From: Actinokineospora iranica
GTDB taxonomy: Bacteria; Actinomycetota; Actinomycetes; Mycobacteriales; Pseudonocardiaceae
Length of the DNA: 64,000 bases
NCBI RefSeq assembly: GCF_900101685.1
Contig: NZ_FMZZ01000005.1
Coordinates: 124,001-188,000 of the forward strand
Direction: 5' to 3'
Shown: positions 17,293-25,857 of the stretch, one piece after another
Numbering within the stretch: position 1 is the stretch's first letter
Layout: each line of letters opens with the position of its first letter
Program-made: the position numbers and the translations under genes
Notes under the pieces: model-generated
What the model was told of the DNA's origin: nothing
The model's database searches: none
The model's input: only the letters and a program-made list of their open reading frames with translations

Positions 17293-18114
17293 GTGCTGAC
17301 CGTCTCCGCGCTCACCTACTACCCGGTCAAGGGTTTCGCTGGCGTCTCCGTGGACCGGGCCGATGTGGTCGACACCGGCCTGGCCGACGACCGCCTGCTC
17401 ATGGTCGTCGACGCGGGCGACGGCCGGTTCCTCAGCCAGCGCGTCCTGCCCGCCATGGCCGCGGTCCGGCCCGCCCTGGCCGACGGCGGGCTGCGGCTGT
17501 CCGCGCCGGGCGCGCAGGACGCCGAGGTGGAGATCGCGCGCGACGGCCCGCGGCGGCCGGTGAGCCTGTTCGACCGGTGGTTCGGGGAGGCCGTCGACCA
17601 GGGCGACGCGGCGGCGAAGTGGTGCTCCGAGGTCCTCGACCGCGACGTCCGCCTGGTCCGGGTCACCCCGGAGCACGACCGCGACGGCTGGGGCGAGCAC
17701 CCCGGCAAGGTCGGCTTCGGCGACGCGCACGCCATCCTGCTGACCTCGCCGGCGTCCCTGGACGGGCTGAACGAGCGCATCCGCGCCCGCGGCGCCGAGC
17801 CGGTGCCGATGAACCGCTTCCGCCCCAACATCGTGGTCGATGGCTGGTCGGAGCCGCACACCGAGGACCGGGTGCTGCGGCTGTCCGCGGGCACCGTCGT
17901 GCTGGGCCACTCGGCCCGCGCGATCCGCTGCGCGGTCCCCACCGTCGACCAGGAGACCGGGGCCAAGCGCGGCCCCGAGCCCACCCGCACCCTCGCAGGC
18001 TACCGGCGCGAGCCCGACTTCGGCGGCGGCGTCAGCTTCGGCGCCAAACTCGCCGTCCTGACCCCCGGCGCGCTGTCGGTGGGCGACGAGATCACGGTGG
18101 AGGACTGGCTCTAG
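17293..18114 (+). CDS. MOSC domain protein, YcbX-like
   Basis: 273-residue cytosolic protein. An N-terminal beta-barrel domain (about 1-95, starting VSALTYYPVKGF) is followed by a MOSC domain (about 115-270). Diagnostic motifs are the NRFRPNIVVDG stretch at about 175 and RCAVPTVDQETG near 213, whose Cys would bind molybdenum cofactor sulfur. Such proteins reduce N-hydroxylated compounds or carry sulfur for molybdoenzymes; the specific role here is unknown. The 3' end overlaps the convergent SAM hydrolase gene by 23 bases. Confidence 0.87.
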   Translation: MLTVSALTYYPVKGFAGVSVDRADVVDTGLADDRLLMVVDAGDGRFLSQRVLPAMAAVRPALADGGLRLSAPGAQDAEVEIARDGPRRPVSLFDRWFGEAVDQGDAAAKWCSEVLDRDVRLVRVTPEHDRDGWGEHPGKVGFGDAHAILLTSPASLDGLNERIRARGAEPVPMNRFRPNIVVDGWSEPHTEDRVLRLSAGTVVLGHSARAIRCAVPTVDQETGAKRGPEPTRTLAGYRREPDFGGGVSFGAKLAVLTPGALSVGDEITVEDWL

Positions 18115-18895
18115 CGACAAGCAGAACCGCCCGTTCGCCGGAGCGGGCGTCCAGTTCGCGGGCGGCCGAGCCGCCGTTGATCGCGACGGCGACGTGCCCG
18201 GCGGAGTCCACCAGCACCACGGCCTCCCCGCGCGGCGCGTCGGCGAACGTGCGGCCGACCACCGCCTCCAGCGACCGGCTGCCGACCTGGGCGTGCACCC
18301 GGGAGCCGGGCTCGGCGTCCAGGCCGGTCGCGGCGAGTTGCACGTTGCCGAACCCGTCGACGCCGAGGACCTCGGTGATCAGGCTGCCCGGCTCCGCGCG
18401 GGTGACCGGCCGGGGCGGGCGGACCAGGTCGGCGGGGTCGACCGGCGGCCCCAACCGGTCGGCTGGCGTGCCCGCGGCGAGGTGGGCGGCGGCCGGGGCG
18501 AACACGTCGCGGCCGTGGAAGGTGGCCGACACCGGTTCGAGGTGGAACTCGGTGAGCTCGTAGGCGGCGGTGGCGCCGCCGAGGACGTCGGCCGCGGGAA
18601 CGAGCAGGCCGTTGTCCGGGCCGACCAGGACACCGTTGTCGGTGACCACCGCGACCGGTCTGCGGGCGGTCCCCACCCCGGGGTCGACCACGGCAAGGTG
18701 CACCGCGGTCGGCAGGTACGGCACGGCCTGCGCGAGGACGGCCGCGCCGCGCCGGATGTCCTGCGCGGGCACGGCGTGCGTGACATGCAGCACCCGGGCG
18801 TGCGGCGCGATGCGGGCGATGACGCCCTCGCAGACGGCGGGGAAGCCGTCGGCCAGGCCGTAGTCGGTGGTGAACGAGATCCAGTCGTACCCCAT
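18092..18895 (-). CDS. S-adenosyl-L-methionine hydrolase (adenosine-forming), DUF62
   Basis: 267-residue enzyme of the SAM hydroxide adenosyltransferase family, which converts SAM and water to adenosine and methionine. Conserved features are [11 protein letters not shown] near the N terminus, AVVDPGVGT at about 71-79, LVGPDNGLL near 95 and [15 protein letters not shown] near 125. I start at ATG 18895, where the family begins ([13 protein letters not shown]). The upstream GACACT 6 bases before the ATG suggests leaderless transcription. Divergent from purC, with only 73 bases between the start codons. Confidence 0.88.
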   Translation of the reverse strand: MGYDWISFTTDYGLADGFPAVCEGVIARIAPHARVLHVTHAVPAQDIRRGAAVLAQAVPYLPTAVHLAVVDPGVGTARRPVAVVTDNGVLVGPDNGLLVPAADVLGGATAAYELTEFHLEPVSATFHGRDVFAPAAAHLAAGTPADRLGPPVDPADLVRPPRPVTRAEPGSLITEVLGVDGFGNVQLAATGLDAEPGSRVHAQVGSRSLEAVVGRTFADAPRGEAVVLVDSAGHVAVAINGGSAARELDARSGERAVLLVARASPPP

Positions 18896-18901
18896 GGCGG
18901 C

Positions 18902-18907
18902 AGTGTC
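18902..18907 (-). promoter_or_regulatory. Candidate -10 element of the SAM hydrolase gene
   Basis: On the minus strand GACACT lies 6 bases before the ATG. Together with the purC motif at 18955 it forms a compact divergent promoter region. Confidence 0.4.
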
Positions 18908-18954
18908 GCCGACCGAAGCCCCCACCGCCTGTCCGGGGACCGCGACGCCATCCG

Positions 18955-18960
18955 TAAGGT
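18955..18960 (+). promoter_or_regulatory. Candidate -10 element of a leaderless purC transcript
   Basis: TAAGGT, 8 bases before the purC GTG. There is no ribosome-binding site in the 8-base gap. Confidence 0.5.
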
Positions 18961-18968
18961 GCCTATCC

Positions 18969-19850
18969 GTGCCCACGCTCGCTGATTACCCGAAGATCGC
19001 CGCAGGCAAGGTCCGCGAACTCCACGCCATCGACGACGACCACCTGCTGCTGGTCGCCTCGGACCGGATCTCGGCGTACGACTTCGTGCTGGACACGCCG
19101 ATCCCGGACAAGGGCCGGGTCCTGACCGCGATGAGCGTGTTCTGGTTCGACCTGCTGGGCGACGTCGTCCCGAACCACCTGGTCGCCTGGGACGACGAGC
19201 GCATCCCCGCCGAGGTCCGCGGCCGCGCGCTGGTCGTGCGCCGCCTGTCCATGCTGGCGGTGGAGGCGGTCGCGCGCGGCTACCTCGCGGGCTCCGGCAC
19301 CGTCGACTACACCCGCACCGGCTCGGTCTGCGGCATCGCGCTGCCCGAGGGCCTGGTCGAGGGCTCGCGCCTCCCGGAGCCGATCTTCACCCCGGCCACC
19401 AAGGCCGCCATCGGCGAGCACGACGAGAACGTCAGCTACGACGCGGTGGTCACCGAGATCGGCCCGGACCTGGCCGCCCGCGTCCGCGATCTCACCCTCG
19501 ACATCTACCGGCGCGCCGCCGAGCACGCCGAGTCCCGGGGCCTGATCCTCGCCGACACCAAGTTCGAGTTCGGCCTCATCGACGGCGCGGTCGTCCTCGG
19601 CGACGAGGTGCTGACGCCGGACTCGTCGCGGTACTGGCCAGCCGAGACCTACTCCCCGGGGAAAGCGCAGCCCTCGTTCGACAAGCAGTTCGTCCGCGAC
19701 TGGCTGACCTCGCCCGCCTCCGGCTGGGACCGGGCAAGCGACACCCCGCCCCCGCCGCTGCCCGAAGAGATCATCGAGGCCACCCGCTCCCGCTACGTGC
19801 AGGCGTACGAGCAGGTCACGGGCAGGAAGTTCGCCGACTGGATCGGCTGA
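18969..19850 (+). CDS. purC: SAICAR synthetase
   Basis: Ligates aspartate to CAIR with ATP in purine synthesis. 293 residues. Motifs: [30 protein letters not shown] is the N-terminal nucleotide-binding region (about 8-37, written here only as its family hallmark GKVREL and SDRISAYD), followed by [18 protein letters not shown] near 87 and the ADTKFEFG signature near 195. I start at GTG 18969, because the longer in-frame reading has 34 extra residues that run into the divergent promoter region. Its product is the substrate of the purB-encoded lyase. Confidence 0.95.
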   Translation: MPTLADYPKIAAGKVRELHAIDDDHLLLVASDRISAYDFVLDTPIPDKGRVLTAMSVFWFDLLGDVVPNHLVAWDDERIPAEVRGRALVVRRLSMLAVEAVARGYLAGSGTVDYTRTGSVCGIALPEGLVEGSRLPEPIFTPATKAAIGEHDENVSYDAVVTEIGPDLAARVRDLTLDIYRRAAEHAESRGLILADTKFEFGLIDGAVVLGDEVLTPDSSRYWPAETYSPGKAQPSFDKQFVRDWLTSPASGWDRASDTPPPPLPEEIIEATRSRYVQAYEQVTGRKFADWIG

Positions 19851-19901
19851 CGCACCGCTTGGGACACCTGGTGGTCACGCGGCTGCGTTGTGCTGGCGAG
19901 T

Positions 19902-20600
19902 GTGACCCCACGACTCTTGGTCTCGCTGTCCGGGATCGACACCCGGACCCTGGGCCACTGCGCCGACCTGGCCGAGGAACTGGACAGGCGCGCGGTGCCG
20001 CTGTCGCTCCTGGTCGCCCCGCGACTCGCGGGCGCGGCGACCGAATGGGCGCGGACCCGGCTGACCGCCGGTGACGACGTCCTCATGCACGGCTTCGACC
20101 ACACCCGCGACCCCCGGGGCCGCGGCGTCGCACTGGTGCGGCGCGCGGAGTTCGCGGCCCTGCCCGCGCACGAGGCGGGTCTGCGGCTTACCGCCGCCAT
20201 GTCAGCGATGGAGCGGGCCGGTCTCCCGACCGACAGTTTCGCCCCGCCGCGCTGGATGGCTTCCCGGGGCACGGTGACGGCTCTTGAGCGCAAGGGCTTC
20301 CGGCTCTGCGCGGACCTCTTCGCGATCCGCGATCTGCGTACCGGCAACCAGGTACGCGCGCGCGTGCAGACCCTCAGCAGCCACGAGCGCGCCGAGACCG
20401 TCCGCTGTTTCGCCCTGGTCCTCGCCGCCGCCCGCACCGCCCGGCGCGGCGGTGTCCTGCGGCTCGCCATCGACGCCGCCGACCTGACCCGCGCGGGCCA
20501 CCGCGCCGCTTTCCTGGACGCGGTAGACGCCGCCCAGCAGCACGACGCCACCGCCCTGACCTACCGCATGGCTCTTACCGCTCCGGTTCAGCCGGTCTGA
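19902..20600 (+). CDS. DUF2334-like polysaccharide deacetylase family protein
   Basis: 232-residue cytosolic protein. The HGFDHTRDP motif at about 63-71 and the overall order (LLVSLSGID at the start, APPRWMASRG in the middle) fit the DUF2334 branch of the polysaccharide deacetylase superfamily. No signal peptide, so it may act on an intracellular sugar conjugate or be regulatory. GTG 19902 is preferred over 19890; neither has a Shine-Dalgarno site, and TGTGCT sits 7 bases before 19902. The gene ends tail-to-tail with a subtilase gene, overlapping it by 13 bases. Confidence 0.7.
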   Translation: MTPRLLVSLSGIDTRTLGHCADLAEELDRRAVPLSLLVAPRLAGAATEWARTRLTAGDDVLMHGFDHTRDPRGRGVALVRRAEFAALPAHEAGLRLTAAMSAMERAGLPTDSFAPPRWMASRGTVTALERKGFRLCADLFAIRDLRTGNQVRARVQTLSSHERAETVRCFALVLAAARTARRGGVLRLAIDAADLTRAGHRAAFLDAVDAAQQHDATALTYRMALTAPVQPV

Positions 20601-21952
20601 GTCTGGACGGCGGCCAGGGCGTCGACCCTGCCGTCGCCGTAGAAGTTGTTCTTCGCCGCGGTGCCCTTGCAGCGGCTGTCGCCGCCGCAGGGCAGGTCGT
20701 CGGCTTGCGCGCCGAGCCGGGCGCGCAGGTCGGCCGGGGTCGCGGCGGGGTCGACGCTCTTGAGCAGAGCCGCGACGCCCGCCACGTGCGGGCTGGCCAT
20801 CGACGTGCCGCTGTTCTGCGCGTAACCGCCGCCCGCGACCGTGGAGTAGACGGCGTTGCCCGGGGCGGCCACGACGATCCGCGTCGAGATGTTCGAGTAG
20901 GACGCCTTGGTGTCCCCCGAGGTGATCGAGGCGACCGCGACCGACGAGTCGAGTTCGCCGGGCACGACCCGGCAGTCCGGGGTGACCGGCCGCTGCACCG
21001 GCGTCGAGTCGTCCGGGCTCATGGTGTCGGTGCTCTTGGCGTCGAGGTCGGTGTTCTCGTTGCCTACCGCGACGACGTTGAGCACGCCCTTGCCGGTCGC
21101 GTAGTCGGCCGCGCGGGTCACCGCCTCCAGGATGGCCGCCTGGTCGGGGTCGTTCGGGCAGTTCGCCCACCACGGGTCGGTCCAGTAGCTGTTGTTCGTG
21201 ATGTCGAAGCCGTTTTCCGCGGCGTGCATAAACGCGCAAACCGTGTTCTCGGGAAACAGCAGCTGCGTGCCCGGCTCGGCGACCCGCACCGAGGCGATCT
21301 TCACCCCGGGCGCGACGCCGATCATGCCAGCGCCGTTCTTCGCCGCGGCGATGGTGCCCGCCACGTGCGTGCCGTGGTCGCCGATCGGCCGCCACGCCCC
21401 CGGCCGGGCGTCCACCCTGCCGTACGCGCAGGACACCGACTTGGCCGCGTCGAAGTTCGCCTTGAGTTCGTGGTGCTGGTCGTCCACGCCGTTGTCGAGC
21501 ACGCCGACGAGCACGTCCGCCGAGCCGGTGCTGATCGCCCACGCCTTGTCCGCGCCGATCTGGACCATGTCCTGGCCCGGGGCCTCGGCCTCGGTCGACG
21601 GGCTCTGCTGCGGGGCGGGCGGGATGGCCGGGTTCGCCGCTTCCGCTGGCACGTCCGAGGTCCGCGAGGCCCCCACCTTCTGCACACCGGGCGTCGGCCG
21701 CATCTTCGCCGCGAAATCGGGCGCGGACGAGTGCGCGACGACCACGCCGATCGCGTCGTAAGAGGCGAAGACAGAGCCGCCGTTGGCCGACACCGCCGAC
21801 TGCGCGCCGCTGGTGTCGTCGGGCGCGGTGATGACGAGGTACGCCCGCACGCCCGCCGCGGGCCGGGCAGGGCCCGCGGCGGCGGGGCTGGTCATCGCGA
21901 CCGACATCCCGAAAGTGAGGGCGACCGCGATGGCGCGAAGACGGTGGGACAA
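20588..21952 (-). CDS. Secreted subtilisin-family (S8) serine protease, copy 1
   Basis: 454-residue precursor. Signal peptide at about 1-26, a propeptide region (to about 125), then the catalytic domain. The catalytic triad is Asp about 153 (VGVLDNGVDD), His about 193 (GDHGTHVAGT) and Ser about 384 (SGTSMASPHVAGVAAL); the oxyanion Asn is in VAVGNEN. TTG start with GGAGG six bases upstream. No C-terminal membrane anchor, so unlike mycosins it is probably released. Tandem paralogue of the next gene, about half the residues being identical by eye. Confidence 0.93.
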   Translation of the reverse strand: MSHRLRAIAVALTFGMSVAMTSPAAAGPARPAAGVRAYLVITAPDDTSGAQSAVSANGGSVFASYDAIGVVVAHSSAPDFAAKMRPTPGVQKVGASRTSDVPAEAANPAIPPAPQQSPSTEAEAPGQDMVQIGADKAWAISTGSADVLVGVLDNGVDDQHHELKANFDAAKSVSCAYGRVDARPGAWRPIGDHGTHVAGTIAAAKNGAGMIGVAPGVKIASVRVAEPGTQLLFPENTVCAFMHAAENGFDITNNSYWTDPWWANCPNDPDQAAILEAVTRAADYATGKGVLNVVAVGNENTDLDAKSTDTMSPDDSTPVQRPVTPDCRVVPGELDSSVAVASITSGDTKASYSNISTRIVVAAPGNAVYSTVAGGGYAQNSGTSMASPHVAGVAALLKSVDPAATPADLRARLGAQADDLPCGGDSRCKGTAAKNNFYGDGRVDALAAVQTQTG

Positions 21953-22078
21953 CGGGTCCTCCGGCGATCAGGGGGCAGCCTGCTCGTTCTCCCCTGAGCA
22001 CCGGCCGCGATTTGTCGAGTTATATCGCGGTTCCCCGGACCCCGCCACGGGACCAGGGCATGTCCTGTGGATCACGCC

Positions 22079-23464
22079 CTAGCGGCCGCCTTTCCGCACC
22101 GCGTCGAGGGCGTCGACGCGGCCTTCGCCGTAGAAGCTGTTCTTCGCCTCGGTGCCGGTGCAGCGGCTGTCCGAGCAGGCGAGATCGTCGGCTTGGGCGC
22201 CGAGCCGGGCGCGCAACTGCGCGACGGTGAGCGTGGGCTCGACGCTGGCCAGCAGCGCCGCCACGCCCGCGACGTGCGGCGACGCCATCGACGTGCCGGA
22301 AAGCTCCGCGTACCGGCCGCCAGGGACGGTCGAGTGCACCCTGTCCCCCGGCGCGGCCAGGGCGATCTTGTCGGCGCCGAAGTTGGAGAACCCCGACTTC
22401 ACGTTCGACGAGGTGATCGACGAGACCGCCAGCACGCCGGGGAGTTCGGCCGGGAGGCTCAGGCACGCATTAGTAACCGTCCGGGTGACAGGGGTGGAGT
22501 CGTCGGGGCTGGTCGTGTCGATGGTCTTGGCCGCGAGGTCGTAGTTCTCGTTGCCCGCCGCGGCGACGTTGAGCACGCCCTTGCCCTCGGCGTACGCGGC
22601 GGCGCGCCGGACGCCTTCACCGATGGCGGCCTGGTCGGCGTCGGTCGGGCAGGTGAACAGCCACGGGTCGGTGTAGTAGCTGCTGTTCGTCACATCGAAG
22701 CCCTGGTCGCCCGCGAAGACGAACGCGCAGATCGCGTTCTCCGGGAAGAACAGCCCGCTCGGCTGCTCGGCGACGCGCACCGAGGCGATCCGCACCCCTG
22801 GCGCGACCCCGACCGCGCCCCGGCCGTTCTTGGCCGCGGCCACCGTGCCCGCGACGTGCGTGCCGTGCTGGTGGATGTCGCGCCACGAGCCCGGGCGGGT
22901 GTCGAGCTTCCCGTAGGCGCAGGACGCCGACTTGGCGGCGGCGAAGTTGGCCCGGAGGTCGTAGTGCCGGTCGTCCACGCCGGTGTCCAAGATGCCCACG
23001 GTCACCGCGGGCGAGCCCGTGGTGACCTGCCACGCCCGGTCGGCGCCGATCTGGGTCATGTCGGCCCGGTTCGTCTCGGCCGCGGTCGGCGCGACCTGGC
23101 GCGGCGCCGCCGGGATCGGCGGGGCGTTCACCTCGGCGGGCAGGTCGCTGGTGCGGGTCGCGCCGACCTGCTGCACCCCTGTTACCGCGCGCATCTTGGC
23201 CGCGAAACCGGTGGCGGAAGAGTGCGCTACCAGCACGCCGATAGCGTCGTAGGAGGCATAGACCGCGCCACCGTTAGCCGTCACCGCCGACTTGGCTCCC
23301 GCGGTGTCGCCGGGCGCGGTGATGACCAGGTAGGAGCGCGGGCCCTGCGTCGAGACCGACGCGGGAGCGGCGGTCGCGGCGCCCGCCGTGCCGACGACCA
23401 GCCCGAGGCCGATCGCGGCCGCGGTGGCCGCGCGCCGGAGCCGGGTGCGTGAACGCAGGAACAA
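22079..23464 (-). CDS. Secreted subtilisin-family (S8) serine protease, copy 2
   Basis: 461-residue paralogue of the protease downstream, 126 bases away. Signal peptide at about 1-33, then a shared propeptide starting RSYLVITAPGDTAGAKSAV. Triad in VGILDTGVDD, HQHGTHVAGT and LSGTSMASPHVAGVAAL; oxyanion Asn in AAAGNEN. TTG start with CGGAGGG just upstream. The C terminus (ALDAVRKGGR) carries no membrane helix. The downstream copy has its own TATAAC-like motif in the gap, so separate expression is possible. Natural substrate unknown. Confidence 0.93.
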   Translation of the reverse strand: MFLRSRTRLRRAATAAAIGLGLVVGTAGAATAAPASVSTQGPRSYLVITAPGDTAGAKSAVTANGGAVYASYDAIGVLVAHSSATGFAAKMRAVTGVQQVGATRTSDLPAEVNAPPIPAAPRQVAPTAAETNRADMTQIGADRAWQVTTGSPAVTVGILDTGVDDRHYDLRANFAAAKSASCAYGKLDTRPGSWRDIHQHGTHVAGTVAAAKNGRGAVGVAPGVRIASVRVAEQPSGLFFPENAICAFVFAGDQGFDVTNSSYYTDPWLFTCPTDADQAAIGEGVRRAAAYAEGKGVLNVAAAGNENYDLAAKTIDTTSPDDSTPVTRTVTNACLSLPAELPGVLAVSSITSSNVKSGFSNFGADKIALAAPGDRVHSTVPGGRYAELSGTSMASPHVAGVAALLASVEPTLTVAQLRARLGAQADDLACSDSRCTGTEAKNSFYGEGRVDALDAVRKGGR

Positions 23465-23565
23465 CGGTGCCCTCCGGACGACAGGGGGCTCCCCCAGGCA
23501 GGCGCCCCTTCACCGGTTCAAGAGGGCTCCCACGCCTATCCGTGACGCGTAGGGCGCGATTCTTC

Positions 23566-24210
23566 TTAGCCGAGATCCACTGTCTCGCCCTTGGGGAGCA
23601 CGTTTACCGTCGCTCCCTTAGGCGCGAGGTCGTGGAAGCGCTGGTGCGTGACGCCGATGCCCGCCGCGCTGAGCGTGCGCTCGTGGATCGGCACGGCCAC
23701 CCGCGGCGCCACCGCCCGGAAGAACTCGACCGCCTCGGACAGCTTGAGCCAGGGCGCGCCCGTCGGCAGGCCCAGCACGTCGATCGCCTGCTCGGGCACG
23801 ACCAGCGAGTCGCCCGGGTGGTAGAAGGCGCCGTGGCCGACGACGAAGCCGACGTTCGGCGGGACCTCGACCTCGGGGTGGATGCTCGCGTGCTCCCCGC
23901 CCACCACGGTCACCGCGACCCCGGCGACCTCCAGCGCGTCGCCCGGCGCGACCGTCCTGGCCGCCAACCCGGCCTCGGCCACCTCGGCGTCGGTCCCCGG
24001 CCCGACCACGAGTTCGGCGTGCTGGTTCGCGGCCAGCAGCGCGGCGAGCCGGTCGAGGTCGAAGTGGTCGGGATGCCGGTGGGTGATCAGCACGGCGTCG
24101 AGGTCGCGTAGGTCCTCGAACCCGGTCGACCAGATGCCCGGGTCGAGCAGCAGGCGGGCGCCGCCGGTCTCCAGCAGGACGCATGAGTGCGCGAAGTGGG
24201 TCGCCTTCAC
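23566..24210 (-). CDS. MBL-fold metallo-hydrolase
   Basis: 214-residue metallo-beta-lactamase fold protein, UlaG/YcfU-like branch. The metal motif HxHxDH is THRHPDHFDLDRL at about 51-63, a further His is in GGEHASI and another in FYHPGDS, and the last metal ligand is in IHERT. I start at GTG 24210 (VKATHFAHSCVLLE). TACCCT lies 7 bases upstream, which suggests leaderless transcription. Divergent from the aldehyde dehydrogenase gene. Substrate unknown. Confidence 0.85.
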   Translation of the reverse strand: MKATHFAHSCVLLETGGARLLLDPGIWSTGFEDLRDLDAVLITHRHPDHFDLDRLAALLAANQHAELVVGPGTDAEVAEAGLAARTVAPGDALEVAGVAVTVVGGEHASIHPEVEVPPNVGFVVGHGAFYHPGDSLVVPEQAIDVLGLPTGAPWLKLSEAVEFFRAVAPRVAVPIHERTLSAAGIGVTHQRFHDLAPKGATVNVLPKGETVDLG

Positions 24211-24217
24211 GGTGGCC

Positions 24218-24223
24218 AGGGTA
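24218..24223 (-). promoter_or_regulatory. Candidate -10 element of the MBL hydrolase gene
   Basis: On the minus strand TACCCT lies 7 bases before the GTG at 24210. It forms a divergent pair with the motif at 24248. Confidence 0.45.
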
Positions 24224-24247
24224 TCGCCAGGAGGGTGTACCGCTGGG

Positions 24248-24253
24248 TAGCTT
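24248..24253 (+). promoter_or_regulatory. Candidate -10 element of the aldehyde dehydrogenase gene
   Basis: TAGCTT, 6 bases before the ATG at 24260, identical to the hexamer before the MOSC gene. No ribosome-binding site. Confidence 0.5.
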
Positions 24254-24259
24254 GGCGAC

Positions 24260-25756
24260 ATGACCACCGCGCAGGCGAGGACGACGGACTCCGGGGCGTT
24301 CGATTCGCTCAACCCGGCCACCGACGAGGTCGTCGGGACCTTCCCGATCCACACGGCCGAGGACGTCGCCGCCGCCGTGGCCCGCGCCCGGGAGGCGGCC
24401 GGGTGGTGGGCCGACCTCGGCTTCGCGGGCCGCGCCGAGCGCCTGCGGCGTTGGAATGGCGTGGTCACCCGCCGCGCGAACCAGTTGGCCGAGGTCGTGC
24501 ACGCCGAGACCGGCAAACCGCACGCAGACGCCATGCTGGAGATCATCCCGGCGATCGCGCACACGGCGTGGGCGGCGAAGAACGCGCGCAAGGTGCTCGG
24601 CGAACAGCGCCGGTCCCCTGGCCTGCTGATGTTCAACCAGGCCGTGACAGTGGAGTACCAGCCGCTCGGCGTCATCGGGATCATCGGCCCCTGGAACTAC
24701 CCGGTGCTCACCCCGATGGGCTCGATCGCGTACGCGCTCGCGGCGGGCAACGCGGTGGTCTACAAGCCGAGCGAGTACACCCCCGCGGTCGGCCAGTGGC
24801 TGGTGGACGCCTTCGCCGAAGCGGTGCCGGAGCAGCCGGTCTTCCAGCAGGTCACCGGCTTCGGCGCGACCGGGGCCGCGCTGTGCCGCGCGGGCGTCGA
24901 CAAGATCGCCTTCACCGGCTCCCCCGCGACCGGCAAGAAGATCATGGCTGCCTGCGCGGAAACCCTGACCCCGGTGCTCATCGAGGCGGGCGGCAAGGAC
25001 GCCCTCATCGTCGACGCGGACGCCGACGTCGACGCGGCGGCGGACGCGGCGGTCTGGGGCGCGATGTCCAACGCGGGCCAGACCTGCGCGGGCATCGAGC
25101 GCGCCTACGTCCACGAGCGCGTCTACGACGACTTCGTCGCCAAGGTCGTGGAGAAGTCCGCCACCGTCCGCCCCGGCTTCGACGCCGACGCGTCCATCGG
25201 CCCGATCACCATGCCCGCCCAGTTGGACATCATCCGCAGGCACATCGCCGACGCCCTCGCCCGCGGCGCCCGCGCGGTGGTCGGCGGCGCGGATGCCGTC
25301 GGCGACCGCTATGTCCAGCCCACGGTGCTGGTCGACGTCCCCGAGGACGCGGAGGCCGTGCGCGAGGAAACCTTCGGCCCCACCCTCACCATCGCCAAGG
25401 TCCACGACATGGACGAGGCCATCGCCAAGGCCAACGACTCCAAATACGGCCTCGGCGGCTCGGTCTTCTCCCGCGCCAACGGCATGTCCCTCGCCCGCCG
25501 CCTGCGCTCGGGCATGACCTCGATCAACTCGGTCATCAGCTTCGTCGGCGTCCCCAGCGTCCCCTTCGGCGGCGTCGGCGACTCCGGCTTCGGCCGCATC
25601 CACGGCCCAGAGGGCCTCCGCGAGTTCGGCCACCCCAAGGCCATCACCCGCCAGCGCTTCCGCGCTCCCCTCACCCTGACCACCTTCACCCGCACCAAAA
25701 AGGTCGACGCCCAGGTCGCGAAACTGATCACCCTCCTCCACGGAAAGCGCCGCTGA
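24260..25756 (+). CDS. Aldehyde dehydrogenase family protein
   Basis: NAD(P)-dependent oxidation of an aldehyde to an acid. 498 residues. Cofactor motifs are IIGPWNYPVLTPMGS (about 137) and FTGSPATGKKI (about 217); the general-base Glu is in LIEAGGKDA and the nucleophile Cys in NAGQTCAGIER (about 271-281). The overall pattern resembles succinate-semialdehyde dehydrogenase-like enzymes of actinobacteria, but substrate cannot be fixed. The codons in the last third are more C-rich than upstream, without signs of transfer. Confidence 0.92.
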   Translation: MTTAQARTTDSGAFDSLNPATDEVVGTFPIHTAEDVAAAVARAREAAGWWADLGFAGRAERLRRWNGVVTRRANQLAEVVHAETGKPHADAMLEIIPAIAHTAWAAKNARKVLGEQRRSPGLLMFNQAVTVEYQPLGVIGIIGPWNYPVLTPMGSIAYALAAGNAVVYKPSEYTPAVGQWLVDAFAEAVPEQPVFQQVTGFGATGAALCRAGVDKIAFTGSPATGKKIMAACAETLTPVLIEAGGKDALIVDADADVDAAADAAVWGAMSNAGQTCAGIERAYVHERVYDDFVAKVVEKSATVRPGFDADASIGPITMPAQLDIIRRHIADALARGARAVVGGADAVGDRYVQPTVLVDVPEDAEAVREETFGPTLTIAKVHDMDEAIAKANDSKYGLGGSVFSRANGMSLARRLRSGMTSINSVISFVGVPSVPFGGVGDSGFGRIHGPEGLREFGHPKAITRQRFRAPLTLTTFTRTKKVDAQVAKLITLLHGKRR

Positions 25757-25791
25757 CCGATCGGGTGAACTCCGAAATCCCTCCACCCCGA

Positions 25792-25807
25792 GCGAACACA
25801 TGTTCGA
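25792..25807 (+). promoter_or_regulatory. LexA (SOS) box 1, upstream of dprA-like gene
   Basis: GCGAACACATGTTCGA contains the palindrome CGAAC-N4-GTTCG, the actinobacterial/Gram-positive LexA operator. TAGAGT follows at once (25808-25813) and could be the -10 hexamer, so a bound repressor would block it. It differs from box 2 at 30138 only in two spacer bases. Confidence 0.75.
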
Positions 25808-25816
25808 TAGAGTGTG

Positions 25817-25825
25817 TTGTCGGTG
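25817..25825 (+). promoter_or_regulatory. Possible PafBC/RecA-NDp-type damage promoter motif
   Basis: TTGTCGGTG matches the -35-side consensus TTGTCRGTG of the LexA-independent mycobacterial DNA-damage promoter. The expected TAnnnT 8 bases downstream is not clear (TGACGA is found), so this is a tentative site. Confidence 0.4.
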
Positions 25826-25857
25826 CCAGGCGATGACGAACGGCGGAGGTGTGGGAC

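Noticed and set aside
15571..18120. Long minus-strand open frame of about 849 codons
   Set aside because: It lies antisense to the TetR gene, purB and the MOSC gene, is rich in Arg/Gly/His/Gln typical of shadow frames in high-GC DNA, and shows no domain.
20588..23464. The two subtilases as mycosins of an ESX system
   Set aside because: Both lack the C-terminal membrane helix of mycosins and no ESX core gene is nearby. They are better read as released proteases.
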